The translations under genes and the position numbers were made by a program. A stretch of 8,495 nucleotides of DNA from assembly GCA_002687665.1 (NCBI GenBank), contig NZAX01000042.1:1-8495 (forward strand). The letters are read 5' to 3'. The notes under the pieces are model-generated. The model made no database searches. It saw only the letters and a list, made by a program, of their open reading frames with translations, and had not been told where the DNA came from. Positions 1-7,442 of the stretch are shown piece after piece. Source of the stretch: Flavobacteriaceae bacterium. Lineage in GTDB: Bacteria; Bacteroidota; Bacteroidia; Flavobacteriales; Flavobacteriaceae. Each line of letters opens with the position of its first letter. Positions within the stretch are counted from its first letter, which is position 1.

Positions 1-1844
1 AATTAGTTTATAATATAGATCCAGAACTTGATCTTAAAGAGGAAGGTTATCTTATGGATATTTTTGAAAATCAAATTAAAATCACTGCCAAAGATCAGGC
101 TGGGCTGATCTATGGTTTGGCAACTTTGGAACAATTAATGGAGGACGCTAAGGAGCAGCAAGTGAAACTTCCCTTATGTCAAATTAAAGACTATCCCCTT
201 CTATCATATCGTGCAATTCATTGGGATGTAAAACATCATATGGAAACATTGGATTACTATTACAAAATGATTGACAAACTCAAAAAATATAAGATAAACG
301 CTGTCATTGCCGAGGTAGAAGATAAAATTAAATATGAGAGACAACCCACAGTTGGTTCATCCGATGCTTTGACCATTAAACAATGGCAAAAACTAAGTGA
401 ATATGCTCATGCCCGAAATATTTCGATTTCACCACTGGTTCAAGGATTGGGTCATGCCTCCTTTATTCTGAAACATGATAAATACAAATCCCTCCGTGAT
501 GATCCACAAAGTGATTGGGCATTCAATCCTCTAAACCCTAGAACTTATGAGGTACAATATGACCTGTATCTAGATGCTTTGGACGCCCTACCTCATGGAA
601 AATATCTTCACGTAGGTGGTGACGAAGTAAACACTAATGGAAGAAATAGCGGAAAGTCAGCACTTGAATTACAATTGATATGGTTGAATAAGGTATGTCA
701 ATTTGCTGAGAAAAAGGGAAGAACCCCAATTTTTTGGGATGACATGCCTCTAAAACAAACAGGGGTTTATTATCCAATGTACAAGCCTGAAATGCCAATA
801 GTGAAAGTAGACAGTATATGGAATGCTAATGAAAATATTCTTAAAGCAGTATTACCAAAATTTCCAAAAAATTGTATATACATGCGCTGGAACTATCACA
901 GTCCAGAATCATATGGTAATACCAAGTCGATGCAATGGTTTAGAGATAACGGACTTAAAGTAATGGGAGCTACTGCTGGACAAACAAGGTGGGTATTGAT
1001 GCCCCAGAGGGAGAGCAATATGGAAAACATCCGTTCATTTGCCTTATCTAGTATTGAAACAGGTTCTAATGGTCTGTTATTGACACTTTGGGACGACGAC
1101 TCACCACATTTTGAATTGTACTACCGAGGTATAATTGCTTTTGCAAATGATACCTGGTCGGGTGACCAAATAAGCAAAAGTGAACTTAAAAGTGCCTATC
1201 GACAAAGAGAATTTTCACATATGTTTGCTGATAATGATTTTGCTTTCATCGACTCACTTGAGCAATCAGCTGGACTCTGGAAAAACATTTTACTTAAAAG
1301 CGATAAAAGAAATTACCTTAAGGAAATGGATAATCCTGAGGAGGACGGATTGATCTCTCTTCCGGATAGCAGAAAACCTGGTCAATGGTCAATTGAAAAT
1401 AAGATAAGATTGGCCAAAGCAGATAAAATGATTGAAAATACATTTAAACTGGGTAAAAAAATTGAGCAAATGCAAAAGCTAGTCTCAAGAAATTCTTATA
1501 CACTTGAGATTTATCAAAGGGTAAATGAAATAGTTGGTTTCACACCAAAAATTTTGATTGCCTTAAACCGTTTTGATCAAGCATCCAACGATGAGGAGAG
1601 ACTAATCGAAAAAGCAAAAATCATTCAGTTAAAAATGGATTTTATAAACTTGAGAGATAAGGTTGAGGAAACATATTCTAAAACAAGGATAATTCACAAG
1701 CCCACTGACTATATCTTAGATCAAGACCATCATCATCATTTGGCAAATCAATTCCATACATTTAATTGGCAATTTTATTCTGAGTTGCTTATGTTTGATA
1801 AGATCGATAAACAACTCCAATGGCAAAGGAAACAAATTGACTGA
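1..1844 (+). CDS. Glycoside hydrolase family 20 protein (beta-N-acetylhexosaminidase-like), 5'-partial
   Basis: Predicted exo-acting hydrolase of terminal beta-linked N-acetylhexosamines, using the GH20 substrate-assisted mechanism. The frame is open to the left edge: 17 codons precede the ATG at 54, and they join it to give EEGYLMDIFENQIKITAKD followed by AGLIYGLATLEQL, a typical end of the N-terminal GH20b domain. The ATG at 54 is therefore internal and the real start is outside the window. Counting residues from that ATG, the barrel spans about 50-390. It has the sugar-binding Arg53 in YRAIHWD, the catalytic pair Asp190-Glu191 in HVGGDE (bases 621-626), FWDD at 227-230 and LTLWDDD at 343-349. 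About 200 mostly helical, charged residues follow, including four tandem His at 559-562. A signal peptide cannot be judged because the N-terminus is missing. It converges on the gapN-like gene and has no visible link to the ilv operon. The GH20 call is firm; the exact substrate is unknown. Confidence 0.88.
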   Translation, partial: LVYNIDPELDLKEEGYLMDIFENQIKITAKDQAGLIYGLATLEQLMEDAKEQQVKLPLCQIKDYPLLSYRAIHWDVKHHMETLDYYYKMIDKLKKYKINAVIAEVEDKIKYERQPTVGSSDALTIKQWQKLSEYAHARNISISPLVQGLGHASFILKHDKYKSLRDDPQSDWAFNPLNPRTYEVQYDLYLDALDALPHGKYLHVGGDEVNTNGRNSGKSALELQLIWLNKVCQFAEKKGRTPIFWDDMPLKQTGVYYPMYKPEMPIVKVDSIWNANENILKAVLPKFPKNCIYMRWNYHSPESYGNTKSMQWFRDNGLKVMGATAGQTRWVLMPQRESNMENIRSFALSSIETGSNGLLLTLWDDDSPHFELYYRGIIAFANDTWSGDQISKSELKSAYRQREFSHMFADNDFAFIDSLEQSAGLWKNILLKSDKRNYLKEMDNPEEDGLISLPDSRKPGQWSIENKIRLAKADKMIENTFKLGKKIEQMQKLVSRNSYTLEIYQRVNEIVGFTPKILIALNRFDQASNDEERLIEKAKIIQLKMDFINLRDKVEETYSKTRIIHKPTDYILDQDHHHHLANQFHTFNWQFYSELLMFDKIDKQLQWQRKQID

Positions 1845-1852
1845 TTTGCTAT

Positions 1853-1888
1853 AAAATCTATTTTTAACAATTAAGACTAAATAGTTTT
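1853..1888. terminator. Weak A/T-rich hairpin between convergent genes, possible bidirectional terminator
   Basis: AAAA-T-CTATTT at 1853-1863 can pair with AAATAGTTTT at 1879-1888, giving ten base pairs with one bulged T and a 15-nt loop. The 60-bp spacer lies between two converging stop codons (1844 on +, 1905 on -). An A-run at 1891-1898 would appear as a U-run in minus-strand RNA, but it lies before the hairpin in that direction. The stem has only two G-C pairs, so it would be weak. Position supports a terminator role; thermodynamics do not strongly. Confidence 0.3.
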
Positions 1889-1904
1889 GTAAAAAAAATA
1901 AATG

Positions 1905-3533
1905 TTATAAGATGTAATCAGAGGAAACAAAGTTTGATTCATTTGAGTTCAACAAGCTTTCCAAAATTTCATTGTTGTATGGGTTATCTTTTGAAGCTAC
2001 AAAAGTTCTAATAGAAAATGACCTCAAGGCGTCAAAAACGCTCAAGGTGCTTACAGCAGAATTTTTTCTGCCTGTAAATGGATACACGTCAGGTCCTCTT
2101 TGACATGCACTATTGAGATTAACACGGCAAACCAAGTTAGCCAATATATCAATAAGCGGTCCGATTTTTCGTACATCCCTTCCAAATAGGCTTACCTGCT
2201 GGCCGTAATCGGAGGCTGCCATTGCATCCAAAGGCTCATTGATATCCTTGTAAGGTATAATTGGAATTACAGGTCCAAACTGTTCTTCATGATATAGATT
2301 CATTGTATCATTTACTGGATAAATTACTGCTGGATAGGTATAATTCACAGACATTTGACCTCCTTTTTTGTTAACGACTTTCCCACCTTTAGAAGTTGCA
2401 TCCTCAATCAAATCCTGGATGTATTGAGGTTTATTGGGTTCAGGAAGAGGGGTCAAAAAGACATCTTTTTCCCAAGGGAGTCCGAATTTTAATCCGTCAA
2501 CTGCTTCTGAGAATTTTTTGTTGAATTGGTCAATTATAGACTCATGAACATACAACACCTTTAATGCGGTGCATCTTTGTCCGTTATAAGACAACGTTCC
2601 GGAAATACATTCTTTCACTGTATGATCGAGGTCTGCATCGGGTAAAATAACTCCTGGGTTTTTAGCTTCAAGTCCAAGTACCAACCGAAGTCTATTTTTG
2701 TTTGGGTGCTCGTCTTGCAATGCGACCGCGGAAGAACTGTGACCAATCAAAGCCAATACATCAACATGACCAGTCTTCATTATGGGTTGGGCAATTTTTC
2801 TTCCTCGACCAAATAGAATGTTTACTACACCCGGAGGAAAACATTCTTTAAACGCTTCCAATAAAGGGGTAATTAAAAGTACACCATGCTTGGCAGGTTT
2901 AAAAACAGCTGTATTTCCCATTATAATAGCAGGAATTAACAAACAAAAGGTTTCGTTTAGGGGATAATTGTAAGGACCTAAACACAGTACTACTCCCAAT
3001 GGACTTCTTCTTATGTGAGCATGTATACCACCTTCTTTTTCAAACTTAGCACTCTTTTGGTCAAGCTTTTTATATGCGTCAACAGTGTCGTATATATAAT
3101 CAACCGTTCGATCGAACTCTTTTTCAGAGTCAGTGAGTGTTTTGCCAATTTCCCACATCAACAATTTGACAACTTCATCACGGTGATTCTTCATTTTGTC
3201 AGCAAATCGTTTAAGACAATTCAACCGCTCTCTTACCCTCATAGTAGGCCATTGCCCTTTCCCTCTGTCAAAAGCTTTTCTAGCAGATTCAAGTGCATTT
3301 AATGCGGGTTCAGATTCCATGTCAGGAACAGAACCTAAAAGAGTAGGAACAATTTCACCACTTTCATTTTCAGTCCTTATGGTAGAGTAAACATCAGCCA
3401 TTTTACCCTTCCAAATTTTTAGTTCTCCATCGACTAGGTATTGGTTGAAGTTGTTTTTTTGAGGCCGAAAAGCTTGCGGAATATCACTGATTTTAAGTGG
3501 TTCAATATTGAGTTGGGTCAAAACATTACTCAT
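1905..3533 (-). CDS. gapN: GapN-like NADP-dependent non-phosphorylating glyceraldehyde-3-phosphate dehydrogenase (aldehyde dehydrogenase superfamily)
   Basis: Predicted cytosolic enzyme oxidising glyceraldehyde-3-phosphate directly to 3-phosphoglycerate with NADP+, bypassing 1,3-bisphosphoglycerate. The 542-residue protein has the full aldehyde dehydrogenase layout: the GPYNYPLNE oxyanion/cofactor segment (186-194), FKPAKHG (211-217), catalytic Cys321 in SYNGQRC, EEQFGPV (416-422) and [15 protein letters not shown] (474-488). The Arg next to the catalytic Cys (Arg320) and the xRGPDxxPF segment (Arg479) are hallmarks of GAPN rather than generic aldehyde dehydrogenases. Length slightly exceeds the roughly 475-500 residues of classic GapN because of N- and C-terminal extensions. 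Oddly, LELGGK reads LGLEAK at 286-291, moving the expected general-base Glu. The start at 3533 follows an A-rich leader with no Shine-Dalgarno and lies about 30 bp below a Bacteroidota-type promoter element. It follows ilvC by 138 bp on the same strand. Family is near certain; substrate is likely but inferred from motifs. Confidence 0.78.
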   Translation of the reverse strand: MSNVLTQLNIEPLKISDIPQAFRPQKNNFNQYLVDGELKIWKGKMADVYSTIRTENESGEIVPTLLGSVPDMESEPALNALESARKAFDRGKGQWPTMRVRERLNCLKRFADKMKNHRDEVVKLLMWEIGKTLTDSEKEFDRTVDYIYDTVDAYKKLDQKSAKFEKEGGIHAHIRRSPLGVVLCLGPYNYPLNETFCLLIPAIIMGNTAVFKPAKHGVLLITPLLEAFKECFPPGVVNILFGRGRKIAQPIMKTGHVDVLALIGHSSSAVALQDEHPNKNRLRLVLGLEAKNPGVILPDADLDHTVKECISGTLSYNGQRCTALKVLYVHESIIDQFNKKFSEAVDGLKFGLPWEKDVFLTPLPEPNKPQYIQDLIEDATSKGGKVVNKKGGQMSVNYTYPAVIYPVNDTMNLYHEEQFGPVIPIIPYKDINEPLDAMAASDYGQQVSLFGRDVRKIGPLIDILANLVCRVNLNSACQRGPDVYPFTGRKNSAVSTLSVFDALRSFSIRTFVASKDNPYNNEILESLLNSNESNFVSSDYIL

Positions 3534-3562
3534 TACTTTTGTTTTGTTTTATTTTTATTAAA

Positions 3563-3588
3563 CAAAGTTAAACATTTTTTTACAGCAA
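3563..3588 (-). promoter_or_regulatory. Candidate Bacteroidota sigma-A promoter for the gapN-like gene
   Basis: Read on the minus strand, TAACTTTG (3570 to 3563) matches the Bacteroidota -7 consensus TAnnTTTG exactly. A TTG at 3588-3586 lies 15 bp upstream, shorter than the usual spacing of about 19-20 bp to the -33 TTTG; a TTTA lies at about 21 bp. Transcription would start near 3556, leaving a leader of roughly 20-25 nt before the ATG at 3533. The element sits in the 138-bp ilvC-gapN gap, so the gapN-like gene can probably be transcribed apart from the ilv operon. The short motif could be chance, but its position is right. The rest of the gap (3589-3671) shows only a 5-bp hairpin with no T-run, so no clear terminator for ilvC. 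Confidence 0.5.
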
Positions 3589-3671
3589 TAGTAAAGGAAA
3601 TAAACTTCCTGATAACCCTAACTAAATATTAACTCTAAATTGATTAGAAATAGGTGGATATGAATTACTTA

Positions 3672-5147
3672 TTAAACTATTTTCTTCATTGCGGTCATTG
3701 ACTCCCTCAAATCATATCCGATTATCTCAACCGGATGAAAACGAATGATTTCATTGACATCGATCAATTGACGGTTGTCTACACCATTTCCATCAATTTC
3801 AGCAAAAGGTTTTCCAATAACATCAGTGTCAATATCTTTCATAAAGTCAATTAGTAAGGGTTTGGCAGCATGATCAAAAAGATAGCAACCATACTCAGCC
3901 GTATCTGAGATAACGCGGTTCATTTCAAATAATTTCTTTCTGGCGATAGTATTAGCAATCAGAGGTGTTTCATGAAGTGATTCATAATATGCAGATTCTT
4001 CTTTGATACCTGAGGATACCATAGTATCAAAAGCCAATTCTACTCCCGCACGAACAAAAGCAACCATCAAAACCCCATGATCAAAATATTCTTGTTCTGA
4101 AATTTCTTGGCTAGTAATTTTGGTTTTTTCAAAAGCAGTTTCACCAGTAGCAGCCCTCCATTGTAGAAGATTTTTATCCTCATTTGCCCAATCCTCCATC
4201 ATAGTTTTAGAAAAGTGACCGGACATGATATCGTCCATATGCTTTTGGAATAATGGTGTTAGGATTTCTTTTAGGGTCTCAGAAAGTTCAAAAGCTTTAA
4301 TTTTTGCAGGATTCGAAAGACGGTCCATCATATTGGTAATACCACCATGTTTGAGTGCCTCTGTGATCGTTTCCCACCCGAATTGGATAAGTTTGGCTGC
4401 ATAGGCAGGATTGATACCTTTTTCAACCATTTTATCAAAACAGAGAATGGAACCGGTTTGCAACACCCCACAGAGTATAGTTTGCTCTCCCATCAAGTCA
4501 GACTTAACCTCAGCAACAAAAGATGACTCTAAAACACCAGCACGATGCCCTCCTGTCGCCACTGCATAGGCTTTAGCGTATTCCAGGCCGTGACCCTGAG
4601 GGTCATTTTCAGGGTGAACAGCAATCAATGTCGGTACACCGAATCCTCTCATGAATTCTTCTCTAACCTCAGATCCAGGACATTTCGGTGCTACCATTAT
4701 TACTGTCAAATCTTTTCGAATGCTCATCCCCTCTTCTACAATATTAAATCCATGAGAATAAGAAAGGGTTGCGCCTTTTTTCATCAAGGGTACAACTAAT
4801 TCGATAACTGAGCTATGGTTTTTGTCGGGGGTCAAATTGATAACTACATCGGCGTTGGGAATCATTTCGTCATAGTTTCCAACAGAAAAATTATTATCAA
4901 CAGCATTTTGATAGGAAGCTCTCTTTTCATCAATAGCCCCTTGACGCAAAGAGTAACTAATATCTAGGCCTGAGTCACGCATGTTGAGACCTTGATTAAG
5001 ACCTTGAGCACCGCATCCTATAATAACGATTTTTTTTCCTTTAAGCTCATCGACGCCTCGGTCAAATTCAGACTGATTCATAAAGCGGCATTGCCCCAGT
5101 TGATCTAATTTTTGTGCTAATGAAAGTTGATTGAAATAGTTAGCCAT
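3672..5147 (-). CDS. ilvC: Ketol-acid reductoisomerase, NADP-dependent, long class II form
   Basis: Second shared step of branched-chain amino acid synthesis: Mg2+-dependent alkyl migration and NADPH reduction of 2-acetolactate (or 2-aceto-2-hydroxybutyrate) to the dihydroxy acid. At 491 residues it equals the E. coli enzyme and aligns with it almost without gaps. The Rossmann motif GCGAQG is at 44-49. The cofactor loop keeps Arg68, Arg76 and Ser78, which bind the NADPH 2'-phosphate; Gln69 replaces E. coli Lys69. His132, Lys155, Asp217, Glu221, Glu389, Glu393 and Ser414 all fall at E. coli numbering, so both metal sites and the substrate site are intact. The duplicated C-terminal knotted domain marks the long class II form rather than the roughly 330-residue class I form. 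Translation starts 18 bp after the ilvN stop, with an A/T-rich spacer and no Shine-Dalgarno. It is the last clear gene of the ilv operon. Confidence 0.97.
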   Translation of the reverse strand: MANYFNQLSLAQKLDQLGQCRFMNQSEFDRGVDELKGKKIVIIGCGAQGLNQGLNMRDSGLDISYSLRQGAIDEKRASYQNAVDNNFSVGNYDEMIPNADVVINLTPDKNHSSVIELVVPLMKKGATLSYSHGFNIVEEGMSIRKDLTVIMVAPKCPGSEVREEFMRGFGVPTLIAVHPENDPQGHGLEYAKAYAVATGGHRAGVLESSFVAEVKSDLMGEQTILCGVLQTGSILCFDKMVEKGINPAYAAKLIQFGWETITEALKHGGITNMMDRLSNPAKIKAFELSETLKEILTPLFQKHMDDIMSGHFSKTMMEDWANEDKNLLQWRAATGETAFEKTKITSQEISEQEYFDHGVLMVAFVRAGVELAFDTMVSSGIKEESAYYESLHETPLIANTIARKKLFEMNRVISDTAEYGCYLFDHAAKPLLIDFMKDIDTDVIGKPFAEIDGNGVDNRQLIDVNEIIRFHPVEIIGYDLRESMTAMKKIV

Positions 5148-5165
5148 TATAATGATAAATTTATA

Positions 5166-5693
5166 TTAATTATCTGATTTAAATTTTTTTAGGATTTCAC
5201 TGATTCCCATTTTTGATTTCGTTACTGAAATTCTTCCTGAACGGACGAATTGAAGCAAGCCAAAGGGCTCTAAATCTTGATACAAACGATCGGTTTCATT
5301 TCGGAAACCTGTTTTTTCTATAACAAAATACTCTGGGGAAACAGTTACAATGTTTGCATGACTATCCTTGATGATATTTTGAATATGTCTTTCCTCAAAT
5401 AAAGCACTAGATTTAACCTTGTAGAGCGCGCTTTCTTGAAAAATAGTTTCCTCATCGGTATGATAGAATGCACGGATCACATCTACCTGCTTTTCGATTT
5501 GATGGATTAGTTTTTTGACACCTTCCTCTTGTAATTTAACAATGATGATGAATCTGAAAACGTCATTGATCTCAGACTGTGAAGTGGTCAAACTTTCAAT
5601 ATTGATATGACGTTTTAAAAAAATTGCTGAGATACGATTTAACAAACCTACATTGTTTTCGGAATAAATCGAAATAGTAAAAGTTTTGACCAT
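5166..5693 (-). CDS. ilvN: Acetolactate synthase small (regulatory) subunit
   Basis: Regulatory partner of the adjacent IlvB: it stimulates the catalytic subunit and, in this family, usually confers feedback inhibition by valine or other branched-chain amino acids. The 175 residues begin with an ACT domain (about 1-78). ENNVGLLNRISAIFLKRHIN then IESLT carries the ligand-site residues Asn13, Gly16 and Asn31, matching Asn11, Gly14 and Asn29 of E. coli IlvH. A C-terminal domain follows (about 85-170) with the usual FVRSGRISVTK segment near 149-159. Length fits the 160-190 residue IlvN/IlvH family. It lies 11 bp after the ilvB stop and 18 bp before ilvC, so the three are likely co-translated. The start at 5693 gives the expected ACT N-terminus (MVKTFTISIY) with no Shine-Dalgarno. 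Which effector binds cannot be read from the sequence. Confidence 0.95.
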   Translation of the reverse strand: MVKTFTISIYSENNVGLLNRISAIFLKRHINIESLTTSQSEINDVFRFIIIVKLQEEGVKKLIHQIEKQVDVIRAFYHTDEETIFQESALYKVKSSALFEERHIQNIIKDSHANIVTVSPEYFVIEKTGFRNETDRLYQDLEPFGLLQFVRSGRISVTKSKMGISEILKKFKSDN

Positions 5694-5704
5694 TGTTACT
5701 TCAA

Positions 5705-7438
5705 TTATTTAAGACGTATATCAGAAACCGATGCTCCTGATGGAATCATTGGAAACACATTATCTTCTTTTTCAACACAAACCTCTAGAAAGTATGGTTT
5801 GTCGGAGGCTATCATCTCAGCCACCGCAGAGTCTAAATTTTCTCGTTTATCAACCTTTTTGGCATCCAAATAATAACCTTTTGCAATTGCTATAAAATCA
5901 GGGTTTACCATTTCGGTAGATGCATAGCGTTTATCAAAAAATAACTGCTGCCATTGTCTTACCATTCCCAAAAACTCGTTGTTTAAGACTACAATTTTAA
6001 CAGCAGCTTGAGTTTGGAAAATGGTTCCCAACTCTTGAATTGTCATTTGGTATCCCCCGTCTCCAATTACAGCCACAACTTCTCTTTCTGGAGCGCCCAT
6101 TTTTGCACCTAAAGCAGCCGGTAAAGCAAAGCCCATAGTTCCCAACCCTCCTGAAGTTACATTACTTCTGGAACGGATGAATTCTGTGTACCTACAAGCC
6201 ACCATTTGGTGTTGACCAACATCGGTCACCAAGACGGCATCACCATGAGTATGTTTGTTGATCGAAACAATGACTTCTCCCATAGTTAGCCCATCCTTTT
6301 TTGGGTACAAGTCCTTATTGATCACTTGATCTACCTCCACTTTCATCAATTCATCAAAACGTCCCATCCACTGGTTATGGGATTTTTTTTCAATTAGCGG
6401 TATAAGGGCATCTAAACTTTCTTTACAATTTCCTAAAACTGGTAGATCTACTTTTACATTTTTATTGATTTCGGCAGGGTCAATTTCAAAGTGAATTATT
6501 TTGGCCTGTTTAGCATAAGTCTCCAAATTTCCAGTCACCCTATCGTCAAAGCGCATTCCAACAGCAATAAGTAAGTCACATTCGTTAGTCAATAAGTTGG
6601 GACCGTAATTACCATGCATTCCAACCATTCCAACATTAAGTGGGTGGGCGGTTGGCAGTGCAGATAGTCCTAGTATAGTCCAAGCAGCCGGAATCCCCGA
6701 CTTTTCAACAAAGGATTTGAATTGCTCCTCAGCTTCGCCGAGGATAACCCCTTGACCCCATACAATAAAAGGTTTTTTGGCCTTGTTGATCAACTCCGCA
6801 GCTTTGGTAACCGCATTGGTGTCCAAAGCATGAAAGGGTTTATAACTTCTTACCCCCTTACATTTTTTATAGGTAAAACCAAAGGTGTCGAATTGTGCAT
6901 CCTTTGTAATATCGATTAGTACCGGTCCAGGTCTTCCAGATCTGGCAATGTAAAATGCCTTTGAAAAAATTTCAGGGATTTCAGATGCCTTAGTAATTTG
7001 ATAATTCCATTTAGTCACAGGAGTAGAAATACCTATAATATCCGTTTCTTGGAAGGCATCGGATCCTAAAAGGTGTGACCCAACTTGACCGGTAATGCAT
7101 ACCATAGGCGTGGAATCGATCTGAGCATCTGCGATTCCAGTAACTAGATTTGTTGCTCCTGGTCCAGATGTAGCTATAGCTACACCCACCTTTCCAGAGG
7201 TTCTAGCATATCCTTGCGCAGCATGCGTTGCCCCTTGTTCATGTCTCGTCAATACATGATTCAATTGATCTTGAAACTTATACAATTCGTCATAAACAGG
7301 CATAATTGCTCCTCCAGGATAGCCGTAAATCAAATCTACACCCTCGGCCAAAAGACATCTTATGACTGCTTCTGCACCGGAAATTTTTATGCTTTCACTT
7401 TCTTCCTTTTGTAAGGCAATTTGTTCTTTTGTTTTCAT
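5705..7438 (-). CDS. ilvB: Acetolactate synthase (acetohydroxyacid synthase) large catalytic subunit
   Basis: Thiamine-diphosphate and FAD enzyme that condenses two pyruvates to 2-acetolactate, or pyruvate with 2-oxobutyrate for isoleucine. The 577 residues show three domains in order: N-terminal ThDP pyrimidine domain with activating Glu67 in TRHEQGATHAAQGYART (64-80), central FAD domain (about 200-345, GMRFDDRVTG at 294-303), and C-terminal ThDP diphosphate domain with GDG at 459-461 and LNN at 485-487. GMVRQWQQLF (490-499) holds Trp496, the residue matching the sulfonylurea-site Trp574 of Arabidopsis. FQET (129-132) and VGMHG (272-276) are typical of biosynthetic acetohydroxyacid synthase, not other ThDP oxidases. 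The position matching Arabidopsis Pro197 is Gly120. The start at 7438 is 4 bp after the ilvD stop, which implies coupled translation, and leaves an unusually polar 18-residue lead before the conserved SGAEAVIRCLL. Confidence 0.97.
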   Translation of the reverse strand: MKTKEQIALQKEESESIKISGAEAVIRCLLAEGVDLIYGYPGGAIMPVYDELYKFQDQLNHVLTRHEQGATHAAQGYARTSGKVGVAIATSGPGATNLVTGIADAQIDSTPMVCITGQVGSHLLGSDAFQETDIIGISTPVTKWNYQITKASEIPEIFSKAFYIARSGRPGPVLIDITKDAQFDTFGFTYKKCKGVRSYKPFHALDTNAVTKAAELINKAKKPFIVWGQGVILGEAEEQFKSFVEKSGIPAAWTILGLSALPTAHPLNVGMVGMHGNYGPNLLTNECDLLIAVGMRFDDRVTGNLETYAKQAKIIHFEIDPAEINKNVKVDLPVLGNCKESLDALIPLIEKKSHNQWMGRFDELMKVEVDQVINKDLYPKKDGLTMGEVIVSINKHTHGDAVLVTDVGQHQMVACRYTEFIRSRSNVTSGGLGTMGFALPAALGAKMGAPEREVVAVIGDGGYQMTIQELGTIFQTQAAVKIVVLNNEFLGMVRQWQQLFFDKRYASTEMVNPDFIAIAKGYYLDAKKVDKRENLDSAVAEMIASDKPYFLEVCVEKEDNVFPMIPSGASVSDIRLK

Positions 7439-7442
7439 CTAA

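Noticed and set aside
40..56. Shine-Dalgarno-like AGGAAGG seven bases before an ATG in the GH20 frame
   Set aside because: The same bases encode conserved GH20b residues in an open upstream frame, and the other starts in the window show no Shine-Dalgarno, so it is likely a coincidence of Glu/Gly codons.
3015..3302. 95-codon open frame antisense to the gapN-like gene, considered as a small membrane protein because of its Phe/Leu-rich start
   Set aside because: The Phe/Leu richness arises from reverse-complemented Lys/Glu codons of the real gene. There is no promoter or other independent support.
3634..3648. Small inverted repeat TCTAA-ATTGA-TTAGA downstream of ilvC, considered as a terminator
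   Set aside because: Only five base pairs, with one G-C pair, and no T-run follows on the minus strand. It is well within chance for A/T-rich spacer DNA.
5155..5164. Perfect palindrome ATAAATTTAT in the ilvN-ilvC spacer, considered as an operator
   Set aside because: It is all A/T in an A/T-rich 18-bp spacer inside a tight operon, with no second copy seen, so chance is the simplest explanation.
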